A DNA stretch of 17,697 nt, from the NCBI GenBank assembly GCA_021163155.1, contig JAGGXI010000002.1:1-17697 (forward strand). Reading direction: 5' to 3'. Below the pieces are notes generated by a model. The model saw only the letters and a program-made list of their open reading frames with translations, did not search any database and was not told the origin of the DNA. A program made the position numbers and the translations under genes. Origin of the DNA: Candidatus Aerophobota bacterium (GTDB taxonomy: Bacteria > Aerophobota > Aerophobia > Aerophobales > JAGGXI01). Shown here piece by piece: positions 6,168-13,536 of this stretch. Position 1 is the first letter of the stretch, and each line of letters begins with the position of its first letter.

Positions 6168-9100
6168 ATGAGTCTTTCTAGTATATCTATTAAACGACCT
6201 ATAACTACATTTATGATCTTTATTGCTGTCCTCATAATAGGAGGAGTTTCTTTGACCCGTTTAGCTATCGACCTTTTGCCAGACATCACTTATCCTATTG
6301 TTGCTGTGATGACTAATTATAGTGGGGCAGGTCCTGCTGATGTAGAAAAGATGGTTACCGAAACTATAGAAAGAGGGATAGCTACGGTAAATAATATAAA
6401 AGAGATTAATTCAACCTCTTATAATGGAGGGTCTCTGGTTCTCGCTGAATTTGAGTGGGGAACTAATATGGATGAGGCATCCAGTGATGTGCGGGAGAGG
6501 ATTTCTTTAGTTAAAAGAGCTTTGCCTGATGATGCTGAAGAGCCTTTAATCGTTAAGTTTGACCCTTCCTTAATGCCTATTATGGTGTTAAATCTGTCGG
6601 GAGAGGATTTAGTAAAGCTTCGCCATTTAGCCGAGGAAGAGATAAAATATAAATTAGAACAGGTGAAAGGAGTAGCTTCGGTAAATATTACTGGAGGGAA
6701 GAAGAGAGAAATTCAGGTAAAGGTAGATCGTAATCAATTGGCTGCTGTGAATTTATCTTTAAGTCAAGTAGTTAATGCTATAAGAGCGGAAAATCTCAAT
6801 CTTCCTGCTGGTTATCAAGAAAGTGGTTCTCAAGAGTTTCTTGTAAGAACTGTAGGTGAGTTTAAAAAGGTGAGCCAGATAGGAGATATAGTAGTAGCTT
6901 ATAGAAATGGGACACCGGTTTATTTAAGAGATGTAGCTGAGATTGAGGATTCTTTTGAGGAAAAGAGGAATGAGATATTGATTAATGGAAAGCCGGGGAT
7001 TGTCTTAATTGTTCAAAAACAATCGGGAACTAATACTGTTCAGGTAGCTAATCGAATTCATAAACAGATATCACATATAAAAGAGGAACTGCCCTCAGAT
7101 GTAGAAATAGGAACAATTATGGATACCTCTAAATTCATTAAGGATTCTATTTCTCAACTTGAGCAAACAGCTATTCAGGGAGCTATAATAGCTGCCTTGA
7201 TTGTTTTCCTGTTTCTTTTTAATATTCCAAGCACCTTAATTATCATTTCTGCTATCCCTATTTCCATTGTTATTACTTTTATTCTTCTTAATTTCGCTAA
7301 ACTTACCTTAAATATAATGACCTTAGGTGGCTTAGCTTTAGGGATAGGAATGATGATAGATAACGCTATCGTAGTATTAGAAAATATCTTTCGTCATCGT
7401 GAAAAAGGTGAAACTGTAGGAAAAGCTGCAGTTACAGGAACAGATGAAGTGGGAATGGCTATTACTGCTTCCACTTTAACTACTTTAGTGGTTTTTTTCT
7501 CTTTACTTTTCACTACTGGTATTGCCGGGATTCTCTTCAAGCATATTGCTTATACAGTAGTCTTTTCTCTTCTTGCCTCACTTATAGTAGCTTTAACTTT
7601 GATACCGGTATTGTCCTCTAAATACTTGATTAGGATGAGTGTTGAGGAAGAAAAGAAAAAGGAACATATTGCCAGAAGATTAAACAGATATATGGAAAAT
7701 CGCTACCGACCTATTTTAAATTGGGCTCTTATTCATAGGAAGACAGTTATTATTGGCTCACTTTCACTTTTAGGGATTTCTTTTTTACTGTTTTTTCCTC
7801 ATATAGGCAGAGAGTTTATACCCCAGGCAGACGAAGGACAATTTACTGTAAGTGTAGAGATGCCTATAGGTAGCCAATTGAATATAACCAGTAAGGTGAC
7901 TAAACAGGTAGAAAAGATAATAAGGAAAGATGTTCCTGAGTTAAATAACATTTTTACCCAGGTAGGTATAAGTAGTGAATCAGGGATGGCTATTATGGGA
8001 GGAAATGAAGGCTCATTTGGGGCTCAAACTATGGTTAGATTAGTTGATTTAGATAAAAGAAGTCGCTCAAGCCAGGAAGTTGTTAATGCTCTTCGCCCTC
8101 AATTATCTAAGCTGGCTCAATCATCGGGAGCAAAGATAAGAATAAAAATGGGAGAAGAGATGACAGAATTTTTAGGGACGCCTATTGCCATTGAGGTTAA
8201 AGGGTATGATTTAATTAAAGGGGAGAGATTAGCCCAAGAGATATCACATTTGATGAAAAAGGTAGATGGAGTAATAGATACTAATATTAGCTACAGAAAA
8301 GGTCAACCAGAGCTTCAAATAGAAATAGATAGAGACAGGGCTTCATCCTTGGGATTAAATCTTTTCCAGATAGCCAATGCTGTCCAGACTGCAAATAAAG
8401 GAACTGTTGCTTCTCTCTTTCATGAAGGTGGCGATGAGTACAATATTTTAGTAAGATTGCAGGAGGAGGACCGTCAAACTCCTTCCGACCTTGAGAAGAT
8501 ATTTATCACTTCCCCTTCTGGCCAGCAGATTTCTCTGGATACCATCGCTAAGGTTCATGAAAGACTCGGTCCGGTGAAAATTGAAAGAAAAGACCAGCAG
8601 AGGATAATTACAGTTTCTGCCCAGAGCAGTGGTAGAGACTTAGGAAGTATAGATAAAGATATCAGAGAGGGAGTAGAAAAATTAGAGATACCTGAAGATT
8701 TTTCTATAGAATTTGCCGGTCAACAGAAAGAGATGGTAGAGTCTTTTCATAATCTTTATTTATGTCTTATTTTGGCTATTATACTTGTTTATATGGTTAT
8801 GGCTTCCCAGTTTGAATCTTTACGTCATCCCTTTGTTATTATGTTCTCTATTCCTTTTGCGGCTATAGGCGTTATCTTAATGTTATTCTTTACGCACACT
8901 ACCCTCAGTATAGTAGCCTATATGGGATTAATTATGTTAGCTGGAATTGTAGTAAACAATGGCATTGTTATGATTAGTTATATCAACATTTTAAGGAACA
9001 AAGGTATGCCTTTAATGGAAGCAGCGAGAGTGGGAGCAGAAAGAAGACTGCGTCCCATCTTAATGACTACTTTTACCACTATTTTTGCTTTACTACCTAT

Positions 9101-9239
9101 GGCTTTGGGCTTTGGGGCTGGAGCAGAATTATGGTCTCCTATGGCCAGAACAGTAATAGGGGGATTAGCTGTTTCTATGCTCTTTACTCTTATTTTTATT
9201 CCTACTCTTTACACCTTATTAGCTGGAAAGAAGAGATAA
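6168..9239 (+). CDS. RND efflux pump (HAE-1/SwrC-like), 1023 aa
   Basis: Inner-membrane resistance-nodulation-division exporter, a trimeric proton-driven pump of the AcrB superfamily. GAGGAG (6159-6164) precedes ATG 6168. The architecture is complete: TM1 (about 10-30), a large periplasmic loop containing PDITYPIVAVMTNYSGAGP, TM2-6 (about 335-480), TM7 near 530, a second loop, and TM8-12 (about 860-1020) ending in a short cytoplasmic tail. The TM4 motif reads GIGMMIDNAIVVLEN: D398 matches AcrB Asp407, but N399 replaces Asp408. In TM10, VNNG (N930, N931) replaces the AcrB lysine 940 region. These substitutions resemble SwrC/YerP-like pumps rather than AcrB or CzcA, so the proton relay probably differs from AcrB. 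Substrate is unknown: a hydrophobic drug, lipopeptide or metabolite is plausible; heavy metals are less likely. Confidence 0.93.
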   Translation: MSLSSISIKRPITTFMIFIAVLIIGGVSLTRLAIDLLPDITYPIVAVMTNYSGAGPADVEKMVTETIERGIATVNNIKEINSTSYNGGSLVLAEFEWGTNMDEASSDVRERISLVKRALPDDAEEPLIVKFDPSLMPIMVLNLSGEDLVKLRHLAEEEIKYKLEQVKGVASVNITGGKKREIQVKVDRNQLAAVNLSLSQVVNAIRAENLNLPAGYQESGSQEFLVRTVGEFKKVSQIGDIVVAYRNGTPVYLRDVAEIEDSFEEKRNEILINGKPGIVLIVQKQSGTNTVQVANRIHKQISHIKEELPSDVEIGTIMDTSKFIKDSISQLEQTAIQGAIIAALIVFLFLFNIPSTLIIISAIPISIVITFILLNFAKLTLNIMTLGGLALGIGMMIDNAIVVLENIFRHREKGETVGKAAVTGTDEVGMAITASTLTTLVVFFSLLFTTGIAGILFKHIAYTVVFSLLASLIVALTLIPVLSSKYLIRMSVEEEKKKEHIARRLNRYMENRYRPILNWALIHRKTVIIGSLSLLGISFLLFFPHIGREFIPQADEGQFTVSVEMPIGSQLNITSKVTKQVEKIIRKDVPELNNIFTQVGISSESGMAIMGGNEGSFGAQTMVRLVDLDKRSRSSQEVVNALRPQLSKLAQSSGAKIRIKMGEEMTEFLGTPIAIEVKGYDLIKGERLAQEISHLMKKVDGVIDTNISYRKGQPELQIEIDRDRASSLGLNLFQIANAVQTANKGTVASLFHEGGDEYNILVRLQEEDRQTPSDLEKIFITSPSGQQISLDTIAKVHERLGPVKIERKDQQRIITVSAQSSGRDLGSIDKDIREGVEKLEIPEDFSIEFAGQQKEMVESFHNLYLCLILAIILVYMVMASQFESLRHPFVIMFSIPFAAIGVILMLFFTHTTLSIVAYMGLIMLAGIVVNNGIVMISYINILRNKGMPLMEAARVGAERRLRPILMTTFTTIFALLPMALGFGAGAELWSPMARTVIGGLAVSMLFTLIFIPTLYTLLAGKKR

Positions 9240-9246
9240 TAAAGAA

Positions 9247-9283
9247 TTTATTGAGGTAGGGAACGGTCGCGAACGTTCCCTAC
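9247..9283. repeat. 28-bp palindrome family, copy 2, between RND and ABC genes
   Basis: Bases 9256-9283 form the same 28-bp palindrome, with one arm base changed (GAACG for GACCG). Left flank ATTTATTGAG (9247-9256) is shared with copy 3. It lies entirely in the 61-base gap between the RND stop codon and the ATPase start, ending six bases before GAGG (9289-9292). In the mRNA it would form a strong hairpin without a T-run. Confidence 0.85.
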
Positions 9284-9300
9284 GACTTGAGGTAAGACAG

Positions 9301-10320
9301 ATGGAAAAAGCGATAGAGGTAAGAAATTTAACTAAAATTTATAAAGGAGGAAGCGTAGCAGTAAACGATGTCTCCTTTTGTGTAAGTAAGGGAGAAATTT
9401 TTGGATTTTTAGGTCCTAATGGAGCAGGAAAATCAACCACCATCAAGGTATTAATTGGCTTGCTCAGGCCAACTCGAGGAAGACTTTTTCTCAATGGAGT
9501 TAATATAGTAAAACACCCAGAGCAAATAAAACACAACACAGGTTATGCTGCTCAGGAAACGGCTATTGATGACCGTCTTACCTGTCTTGAAAATATTTAC
9601 CTTCAAGGTCATTTCTATCATCTTCCAAGAAAAGAGATTAAAAAACGCAGTGAAGACGTTTTGAAGATGTTCGACCTGTTCGATAAAAGAAACAACCTAT
9701 CTAACACTTTTTCTGGGGGAATGTTAAAGCGATTGGATATAGCTGAGGCACTGATTCATCGTCCGAAGATACTTTTTTTGGATGAACCAACATTGGGATT
9801 GGATGTTCAGACAAGACAGGCCATCTGGGAGTACATCAGAAACTTACGTTATCAGAACGAGATGACCATCTTTCTTACTACGCATTATATGGAAGAGGCG
9901 GATGCTCTTTGTGATAGGATTGCCATTATTGATCAGGGGAGGATAAAGACCATTGATACACCAGAAAATCTTAAACAACAAATAGGTGGTGACATTATTA
10001 CAGTAAGTTTTTCTGAAATTAGCAATGGAAAAGTTCAAAAAACATTGGAAAAAGTTAAACAAATTTCTCAGGTAAAAGAAATTAGTCTTGACAAGAATAA
10101 AATCTATCGAATTGTAGTTAACCAAAGGGGAGATAAGATTATTCCAGAGATTTTTTCTATCTCTCAAAAAAATGAAACAAATATTAACTCAATTCGTTTA
10201 CAAAGACCTTCACTGGAGGATGTGTATCTTCACTTTACCGGCAGGACAATTCAAGAAGAAGAGGAAAACAGAGAAAATTTGATAAAAACTCGCATTATGA
10301 AAAGAAGGCTTCGTCGATGA
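9301..10320 (+). CDS. ABC-2 exporter ATPase (DrrA/YbhF-like), 339 aa
   Basis: Cytoplasmic ATP-binding subunit of an ABC-2 type exporter. Start ATG 9301 is supported by GAGGT at 9289-9293. All nucleotide-binding motifs are present: Walker A GPNGAGKST (38-46), Q-loop Q86, signature FSGGM (137-141; the usual leucine is phenylalanine), Walker B ILFLDEP (157-163), D-loop GLD (166-168) and switch histidine H195 in TTHYMEEAD. Residues about 229-316 form the small C-terminal domain common in DrrA-like ATPases, ending in SLEDVYLHFTGR. The final ten residues are strongly basic. Single nucleotide-binding domain, so it should act as a dimer. Its stop overlaps the permease start (ATGA), indicating translational coupling. 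Export of a drug or lipid-like compound is likely; the substrate is not deducible. Confidence 0.93.
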   Translation: MEKAIEVRNLTKIYKGGSVAVNDVSFCVSKGEIFGFLGPNGAGKSTTIKVLIGLLRPTRGRLFLNGVNIVKHPEQIKHNTGYAAQETAIDDRLTCLENIYLQGHFYHLPRKEIKKRSEDVLKMFDLFDKRNNLSNTFSGGMLKRLDIAEALIHRPKILFLDEPTLGLDVQTRQAIWEYIRNLRYQNEMTIFLTTHYMEEADALCDRIAIIDQGRIKTIDTPENLKQQIGGDIITVSFSEISNGKVQKTLEKVKQISQVKEISLDKNKIYRIVVNQRGDKIIPEIFSISQKNETNINSIRLQRPSLEDVYLHFTGRTIQEEEENRENLIKTRIMKRRLRR

Positions 10321-11102
10321 AAGAGCTAATTTTAGACAGTTGGTGGGTAGCCTATAGGGAACTAATAAAATTTTTCCGCCAGAGGACAAGATTGTTGATG
10401 ATTGTCGCTCAACCGCTGATTTGGCTAGGACTAATGGGTAATATGATGAGAGGAATGACTAATAGCCCCATGGCAGCTAAAGCATTAGGAGTAAATAATT
10501 ACCTTGATTTTATGACTCCGGGTATAATTCTTATGACTGTTCTCTTTGGGGGGATATTTGGAGGCCTCTCTATAATTTGGGATAGACGGATTGGATACCT
10601 TGAAAAATTGTTAGCTTCGCCCATTAAGCGTGGAGCAATTCCCCTTGGAAAAAGTATTTCCAGTATGATTCAGGGAGCAATGCAGGTAGCGATAATCATT
10701 GTTATTGCCTCTTTGTTTGGTGTTTGTTTTCATACCGGAATCCCTGGTATGTTATTGATTATGGTTATTGCTATGTTGTTTTGTCTAATTTTGTCTGGAT
10801 TTTCTTTAGTCTTATCCTCAATAATTAAAACTCATGAGACTCTGATGGCTATAGTTAATTTTTTTACGATGCCTTTAATGTTTACCAGCAACGCCTTATT
10901 CCCTATGTCAGTAATGCCTGCATGGCTTGCTGCCATTGCTAAGGTGAATCCTGTTTCTCTCGCTGTAACCGCTATAAGAGAGCTAACCATTCACGGATGG
11001 GTTTGGGGGAAAATACTTCCTTCTCTGGGTATAATTTTAATTCTTGATATCATCTTCATATTGATTTCTCAGTTTGCTTTTCAGCGTGAGACAGTAGAAT
11101 AA
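10317..11102 (+). CDS. ABC-2 type permease (DrrB-like), 261 aa
   Basis: Membrane subunit partnering the upstream ATPase. ATG 10317 overlaps the ATPase TGA by four bases. Six hydrophobic segments are visible at about 26-45, 67-88, 119-138, 143-170, 175-196 and 231-255. Family-typical stretches include YLEKLLASPIKR (94-105) after TM2, PLMFTSNALFP (186-196) and NPVSLAVTAIRELT (211-224). Length matches DrrB-like permeases (about 250-280). Only one permease gene is present, so a homodimer is expected, in contrast to E. coli ybhSR, which encodes two. This is the last gene of the run. The following sequence has a weak CTCCT/AGGAG hairpin (around 11114-11135) and a T-run at 11151-11156 that may terminate transcription. 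Confidence 0.92.
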   Translation: MKELILDSWWVAYRELIKFFRQRTRLLMIVAQPLIWLGLMGNMMRGMTNSPMAAKALGVNNYLDFMTPGIILMTVLFGGIFGGLSIIWDRRIGYLEKLLASPIKRGAIPLGKSISSMIQGAMQVAIIIVIASLFGVCFHTGIPGMLLIMVIAMLFCLILSGFSLVLSSIIKTHETLMAIVNFFTMPLMFTSNALFPMSVMPAWLAAIAKVNPVSLAVTAIRELTIHGWVWGKILPSLGIILILDIIFILISQFAFQRETVE

Positions 11103-11147
11103 GTATTAATAATCTCCTTTGCAAAAATGAGGAGCTTTGAATTACAA

Positions 11148-11307
11148 TTATTTTTTAACTTTATCCTTTCCCTCTTCGGGAAATTCCTCCCCATCCTCTA
11201 CCAGCAGTCCTTGGTTGTGAAATACGATAACTTCCTCTTTTTTTAAATACCCTCTTTTTATTGAGTTTTCTTAGAGGAAAGCGAGTTTTATAACCTTTAT
11301 AAGCCAT
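11148..11307 (-). pseudogene. Small minus-strand coding-like stretch, possibly frameshifted
   Basis: ATG at 11307 has a good ribosome binding site just upstream on the minus strand (GGGAGG). Read straight, it gives a 48-residue very basic peptide ending at 11161 (starts MAYKGYKTRFPLRK, ends ISRRGKG). In a neighbouring frame, open from 11270 to a stop at 11148, the sequence reads like ordinary protein (KKEEVIVFHNQGLLVEDG then EEFPEEGKDKVKK). A single indel near 11270 would join the start to this second frame as a protein of about 53 residues. I recognise neither product. It may be a broken small gene, a real 48-aa basic protein, or chance. Confidence 0.3.
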
Positions 11308-11461
11308 TTAACCCTCCCTTCCTTAGTAATAGTAATGTTAGCTAGCTTTTGTAGGAAACTCATCTTATCAGATTTTTAGAATACCTTAAAATCCGTAATA
11401 TTTGCATTAATAACGATCTATGTAAGAAGAGAAAGATTACTTTCAAAATCACAGATTCTGC

Positions 11462-11537
11462 ATTTATTGAGGTAGGGAACGGTCGCGACCGTTCCCTACT
11501 TTATAAAAGAATTTTCCTGCAAAAGATAGCTGTCAAA
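11462..11537. repeat. 28-bp palindrome family, copy 3 (perfect, both flanks)
   Basis: Bases 11472-11499 are an exact 28-bp palindrome with NruI-type core TCGCGA. The left flank ATTTATTGAG matches copy 2, and the right flank (11500-11537, TTTATAAAAGAATTTTCCTG onward) matches copy 1. This copy therefore defines the fuller unit of about 76 bp. Confidence 0.88.
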
Positions 11538-11560
11538 ATGTTTTGTCTCTTTTTGTAATT

Positions 11561-11639
11561 GGTAACCGCGAGGCTCAGAGCCTGCGTTATTGTGTAATGG
11601 TCTTTCTTTGCGCAGCGCAATCTAAAGATTGCGGCTACC
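11561..11639. repeat. Inverted pair of GGTARCCGC hairpins
   Basis: Two members of the hairpin family seen at 4083, 4208 and 17.26-17.63 kb face each other. The left one (11561-11586) starts GGTAACCGC and has arms AGGCT/AGCCT. The right one (11616-11639) is inverted, with arms AATCT/AGATT and end GCGGCTACC. Twenty-nine bases separate them. Paired opposite copies resemble the REP/BIME arrangement of enterobacteria. TTTTTT follows at 11641-11646. Confidence 0.8.
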
Positions 11640-11646
11640 GTTTTTT

Positions 11647-11987
11647 AAAGTCAACAAAAATAAATTGTCGATGAATAATTTCCTCCTCCTGTATGGAGAC
11701 TCTTCTTTTTTATTCATAAGGTTTTTTGCAATTTCTATCAAGTAGACATCTAAACATCCTCTATTAGGTATGCTTTGTATTCCCTGTTTCTCTCAAATCG
11801 TCCTCAAGTTCATTCAGTGGACGAGATATCCCTCGTATCCTTTCTGTTTCTTTAACCCTATTGCGAAACAATTAAACCCGGATTCGGCAATTTGAATAAT
11901 GGCCATTAAGTTTATCCTGGAATATTGCTCTGAGTCTAATCTTCATAAAAATTAAATTTTTCAGGAGTAAAAAATATTTTTCTTTTT
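11647..11987. other. Gene-free stretch
   Basis: No supported gene or RNA. The only notable item is TTAAACCCGGATTCGGCAA at 11872-11890, one of three copies of a short motif also found at 12081-12101 (inverted) and 13766-13786. Confidence 0.4.
11872..11893 (+). repeat. TTAACCC...TTCGGCAA motif, copy A
   Basis: TTAAACCCGGATTCGGCAA matches copies B (12081-12101, opposite strand) and C (13766-13786) apart from one extra A and one or two substitutions. Its context is non-coding. Confidence 0.6.
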
Positions 11988-12064
11988 TGGGTAGGGGCGA
12001 GTTCAGTCGTCCTTTGCAAAACAAGAGCTAAAGTCTATTAGAAGGCTAAAGCCTCCCCTACCCA
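11988..12064. mobile_element. MITE-like 77-bp element with 10-bp terminal inverted repeats
   Basis: Perfect terminal arms TGGGTAGGGG (11988-11997) and CCCCTACCCA (12055-12064) enclose 57 bases including an internal AGGCTAAAGCCT palindrome (12043-12054), a core like that of the 17-kb hairpins. No transposase and no clear target duplication can be seen, so this may be a palindromic repeat rather than a transposable element. Confidence 0.45.
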
Positions 12065-12080
12065 GGCCAGGCACTCTAAC

Positions 12081-12101
12081 AGTTTGCCGAATCTGGGTTA
12101 A
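12081..12101 (-). repeat. TTAACCC...TTCGGCAA motif, copy B
   Basis: On the minus strand it reads TTAACCCAGATTCGGCAA followed by ACT. It matches copy C at 19 of 21 positions. Confidence 0.6.
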
Positions 12102-12244
12102 AATGGAACCCTTTCTGAAGAAAAAAGCAACTCTTGATTTTTTCATTGAGTTTGATAGAATACAGCAGTAAAAGGGAGATATAGTTCCTTTTAGCTTATA
12201 GCATCTAAATATCAATACTGTTACACACTATTTTGTTAAAATAA

Positions 12245-12320
12245 GGGGATGTAGCTCAGCGGGTAGAGCGTTTGCTTCGCATGCAAAAGGCCGGGGGTTC
12301 GAATCCCCCCATCTCCACCA
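12245..12320 (+). tRNA. tRNA-Ala, anticodon CGC
   Basis: Complete 76-base cloverleaf. Acceptor GGGGATG pairs with CATCTCC and contains G3:U70, the alanine identity pair. D-arm GCTC/GAGC, anticodon stem TTTGC/GCAAA with loop TTCGCAT (anticodon CGC, reading GCG), T-arm GGGGG-TTCGAAT-CCCCC. The 3' ACCA is encoded. In an AT-rich genome this GCG decoder is a minor-codon tRNA. A minisatellite array begins within ten bases of its 3' end. No confident promoter was placed. Confidence 0.96.
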
Positions 12321-12327
12321 GATAAGA

Positions 12328-12472
12328 GCAGGACTAAAAAAGCAGGATTAGAGGATTAGAGGATTAAAGGGAAAACCGAGAGACAAAGAAAAAAGCAGGA
12401 CTAAAAAAGCAGGATTAGAGGATTAAAGGATTAAAGGGAAAACCGAGAGACAAAGAAAAAAGCAGGACTAAA
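12328..12472. repeat. GGATTARA array, locus 2, in a 67-bp tandem unit
   Basis: GCAGGACTAAAAAAGCAGG begins at 12328 and 12395, and the unit restarts as GCAGGACTAAA at 12462, giving a regular 67-bp period. Each unit holds three octamers, then AAGGGAAAACCGAGAGACAA and an A-run. The two full units differ only at the variable purine of the octamer. The array directly follows the tRNA gene. Confidence 0.9.
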
Positions 12473-12572
12473 GTTTGTATAGAAAAGTAGTGGGATTTGA
12501 AGCCGAGTCGAGCGCATCCTGTGGATGAAAAATGAGCGAAGCGAATGTCAGCGAGACCGGCCGGTTTCTCTG
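12473..12572. other. Short gene-free spacer with CCGG palindrome
   Basis: ACCGGCCGGT at 12556-12565 is a perfect 10-bp palindrome lying 8 bases past the stop of the minus-strand gene. It could contribute to a terminator hairpin for that gene, but no adjacent T-run follows on the minus strand. Confidence 0.35.
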
Positions 12573-13481
12573 TTATTTGCTACCTTTCTCTTTTTCTCCG
12601 TTATGATGTCCGTTGTTATCCTTGTCATTGTCTTTGTGTCCCTGCTTATGATCACTGCCACTTTTCCCTTTGCTCCCGGAGTTACCTTTTCCACCGTCTT
12701 TCTTGCCTTTATTATGGTTTTTGTCAGTTTCTTCTTCTCCGTTTTCATCTTCATCACCGCTGTCTATCTGAGTGTTACCTCTATCTCTGTCTCTAGCTCT
12801 ATCTCTGTATCTGTATCTGTCTCTGTCCCTGTTCCTATCTCTGTGAGCAGTTGTGGAAGTACTCGCGATGGTAGTAGCATTGTCACTATCACCGTTTTCC
12901 TTTTCCTGTTCATTTATACTCTCTTTTTTACTATTTTTGTTAGCTTTATCTGACTTCATCACTGAACTTATAATTTTACCAAGCTTCAAATCGTTCTCCT
13001 GCGCGATTTCTCCCCATCCTTCATTTGCAGTAAGCTGATATAAAATCTCATTTATCACTCCATTAATACCATCAGCTTGAGATTGCTCATCAGTACCATT
13101 TTTTGTTCCTTCCTCATCAGCAGTCTCTATTTGTTCTTCTCCTTCTAAAATTGCATCCGCAAGAATGTAAAGTTTAAGAATATTACCGTATCCAAGGTTG
13201 TTATCAACACGATATCCCTGAATTTTCTCTTCGGTAACTTCGTACTTCTCGCCGTATTCTTCCAGAATAATTTGCACAATTTTATTATCTGTCATTGCTG
13301 GTAATTCTTCTCCATTCCCATCTTCGTTTTGTTCAACCTCGAGTTCCTCTTCTTCGGCATCTTGAGTCTCTTCGCTTGCAAAACTATCCGTACTTTGCGC
13401 TAACCCAGCTGATCCGGTTCCTAATAATATTAACCCCACACACAAAATCATCACTAATCCCCAGCTTATAATCTTACGCAT
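12573..13481 (-). CDS. Exported acidic protein with Arg-Asp tract, 302 aa
   Basis: I do not recognise a named family. ATG 13481 has AGGAGAGG a few bases upstream on the minus strand. Residues 1-29 are a clear signal peptide (ends AGLAQ). An acidic linker (33-62) leads to a probably folded helical region (65-178) with two glycine-aromatic motifs, NNLGYGNILKLYILADA (94-110) and EGWGEIAQENDLKLGKIIS (154-172). GYG/GWG-I motifs of this kind occur in uncharacterised exported proteins. Residues 179-302 are low complexity: a Ser/Thr/Lys linker, an Arg-Asp/Arg-Tyr dipeptide run (214-234) encoded by AGAGAC-type hexamers, then a Gly/Lys/His/Asp tail. There is no membrane anchor after the signal, so it should be periplasmic or surface-released. 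The tail could bind polyanions, metals or minerals, which is inference. It has its own promoter, divergent from carB. Confidence 0.8.
   Translation of the reverse strand: MRKIISWGLVMILCVGLILLGTGSAGLAQSTDSFASEETQDAEEEELEVEQNEDGNGEELPAMTDNKIVQIILEEYGEKYEVTEEKIQGYRVDNNLGYGNILKLYILADAILEGEEQIETADEEGTKNGTDEQSQADGINGVINEILYQLTANEGWGEIAQENDLKLGKIISSVMKSDKANKNSKKESINEQEKENGDSDNATTIASTSTTAHRDRNRDRDRYRYRDRARDRDRGNTQIDSGDEDENGEEETDKNHNKGKKDGGKGNSGSKGKSGSDHKQGHKDNDKDNNGHHNGEKEKGSK
12780..12842 (-). repeat. Hexamer-like repeat coding the Arg-Asp tract
   Basis: On the minus strand the coding sequence alternates AGAGAC, AGATAC and AGAGAT units, giving Arg-Asp and Arg-Tyr dipeptides. Such runs are slippage-prone, and copy number may vary between strains. 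Confidence 0.75.
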
Positions 13482-13536
13482 TTTGCCTCTCCTTATTTTT
13501 TAACTTTATCTATTCAAATACACTATCTACTTATAA

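Noticed and set aside
9844-10167. 107-residue minus-strand frame inside the ABC ATPase gene
   Set aside because: Shadow of a well-supported coding region.
12003-12215. 70-residue minus-strand frame
   Set aside because: It overlaps the MITE-like element and the TTAACCC motif, has no ribosome binding site and no recognisable protein pattern.
12237-12242. Extended -10 box (TGTTAAAAT) for the tRNA gene
   Set aside because: It lies only two bases before the tRNA 5' end, so transcription would start inside the tRNA.
12556-12565. Terminator for the minus-strand exported protein
   Set aside because: The ACCGGCCGGT palindrome is present, but no T-run follows on the minus strand, so it was kept only as a note.
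12525-12953. Plus-strand frames over the exported protein gene (Ser/Val/Phe-rich)
   Set aside because: They are the antisense of the low-complexity Arg-Asp and Lys-rich coding region. The minus-strand gene has a signal peptide, ribosome binding site and promoter.
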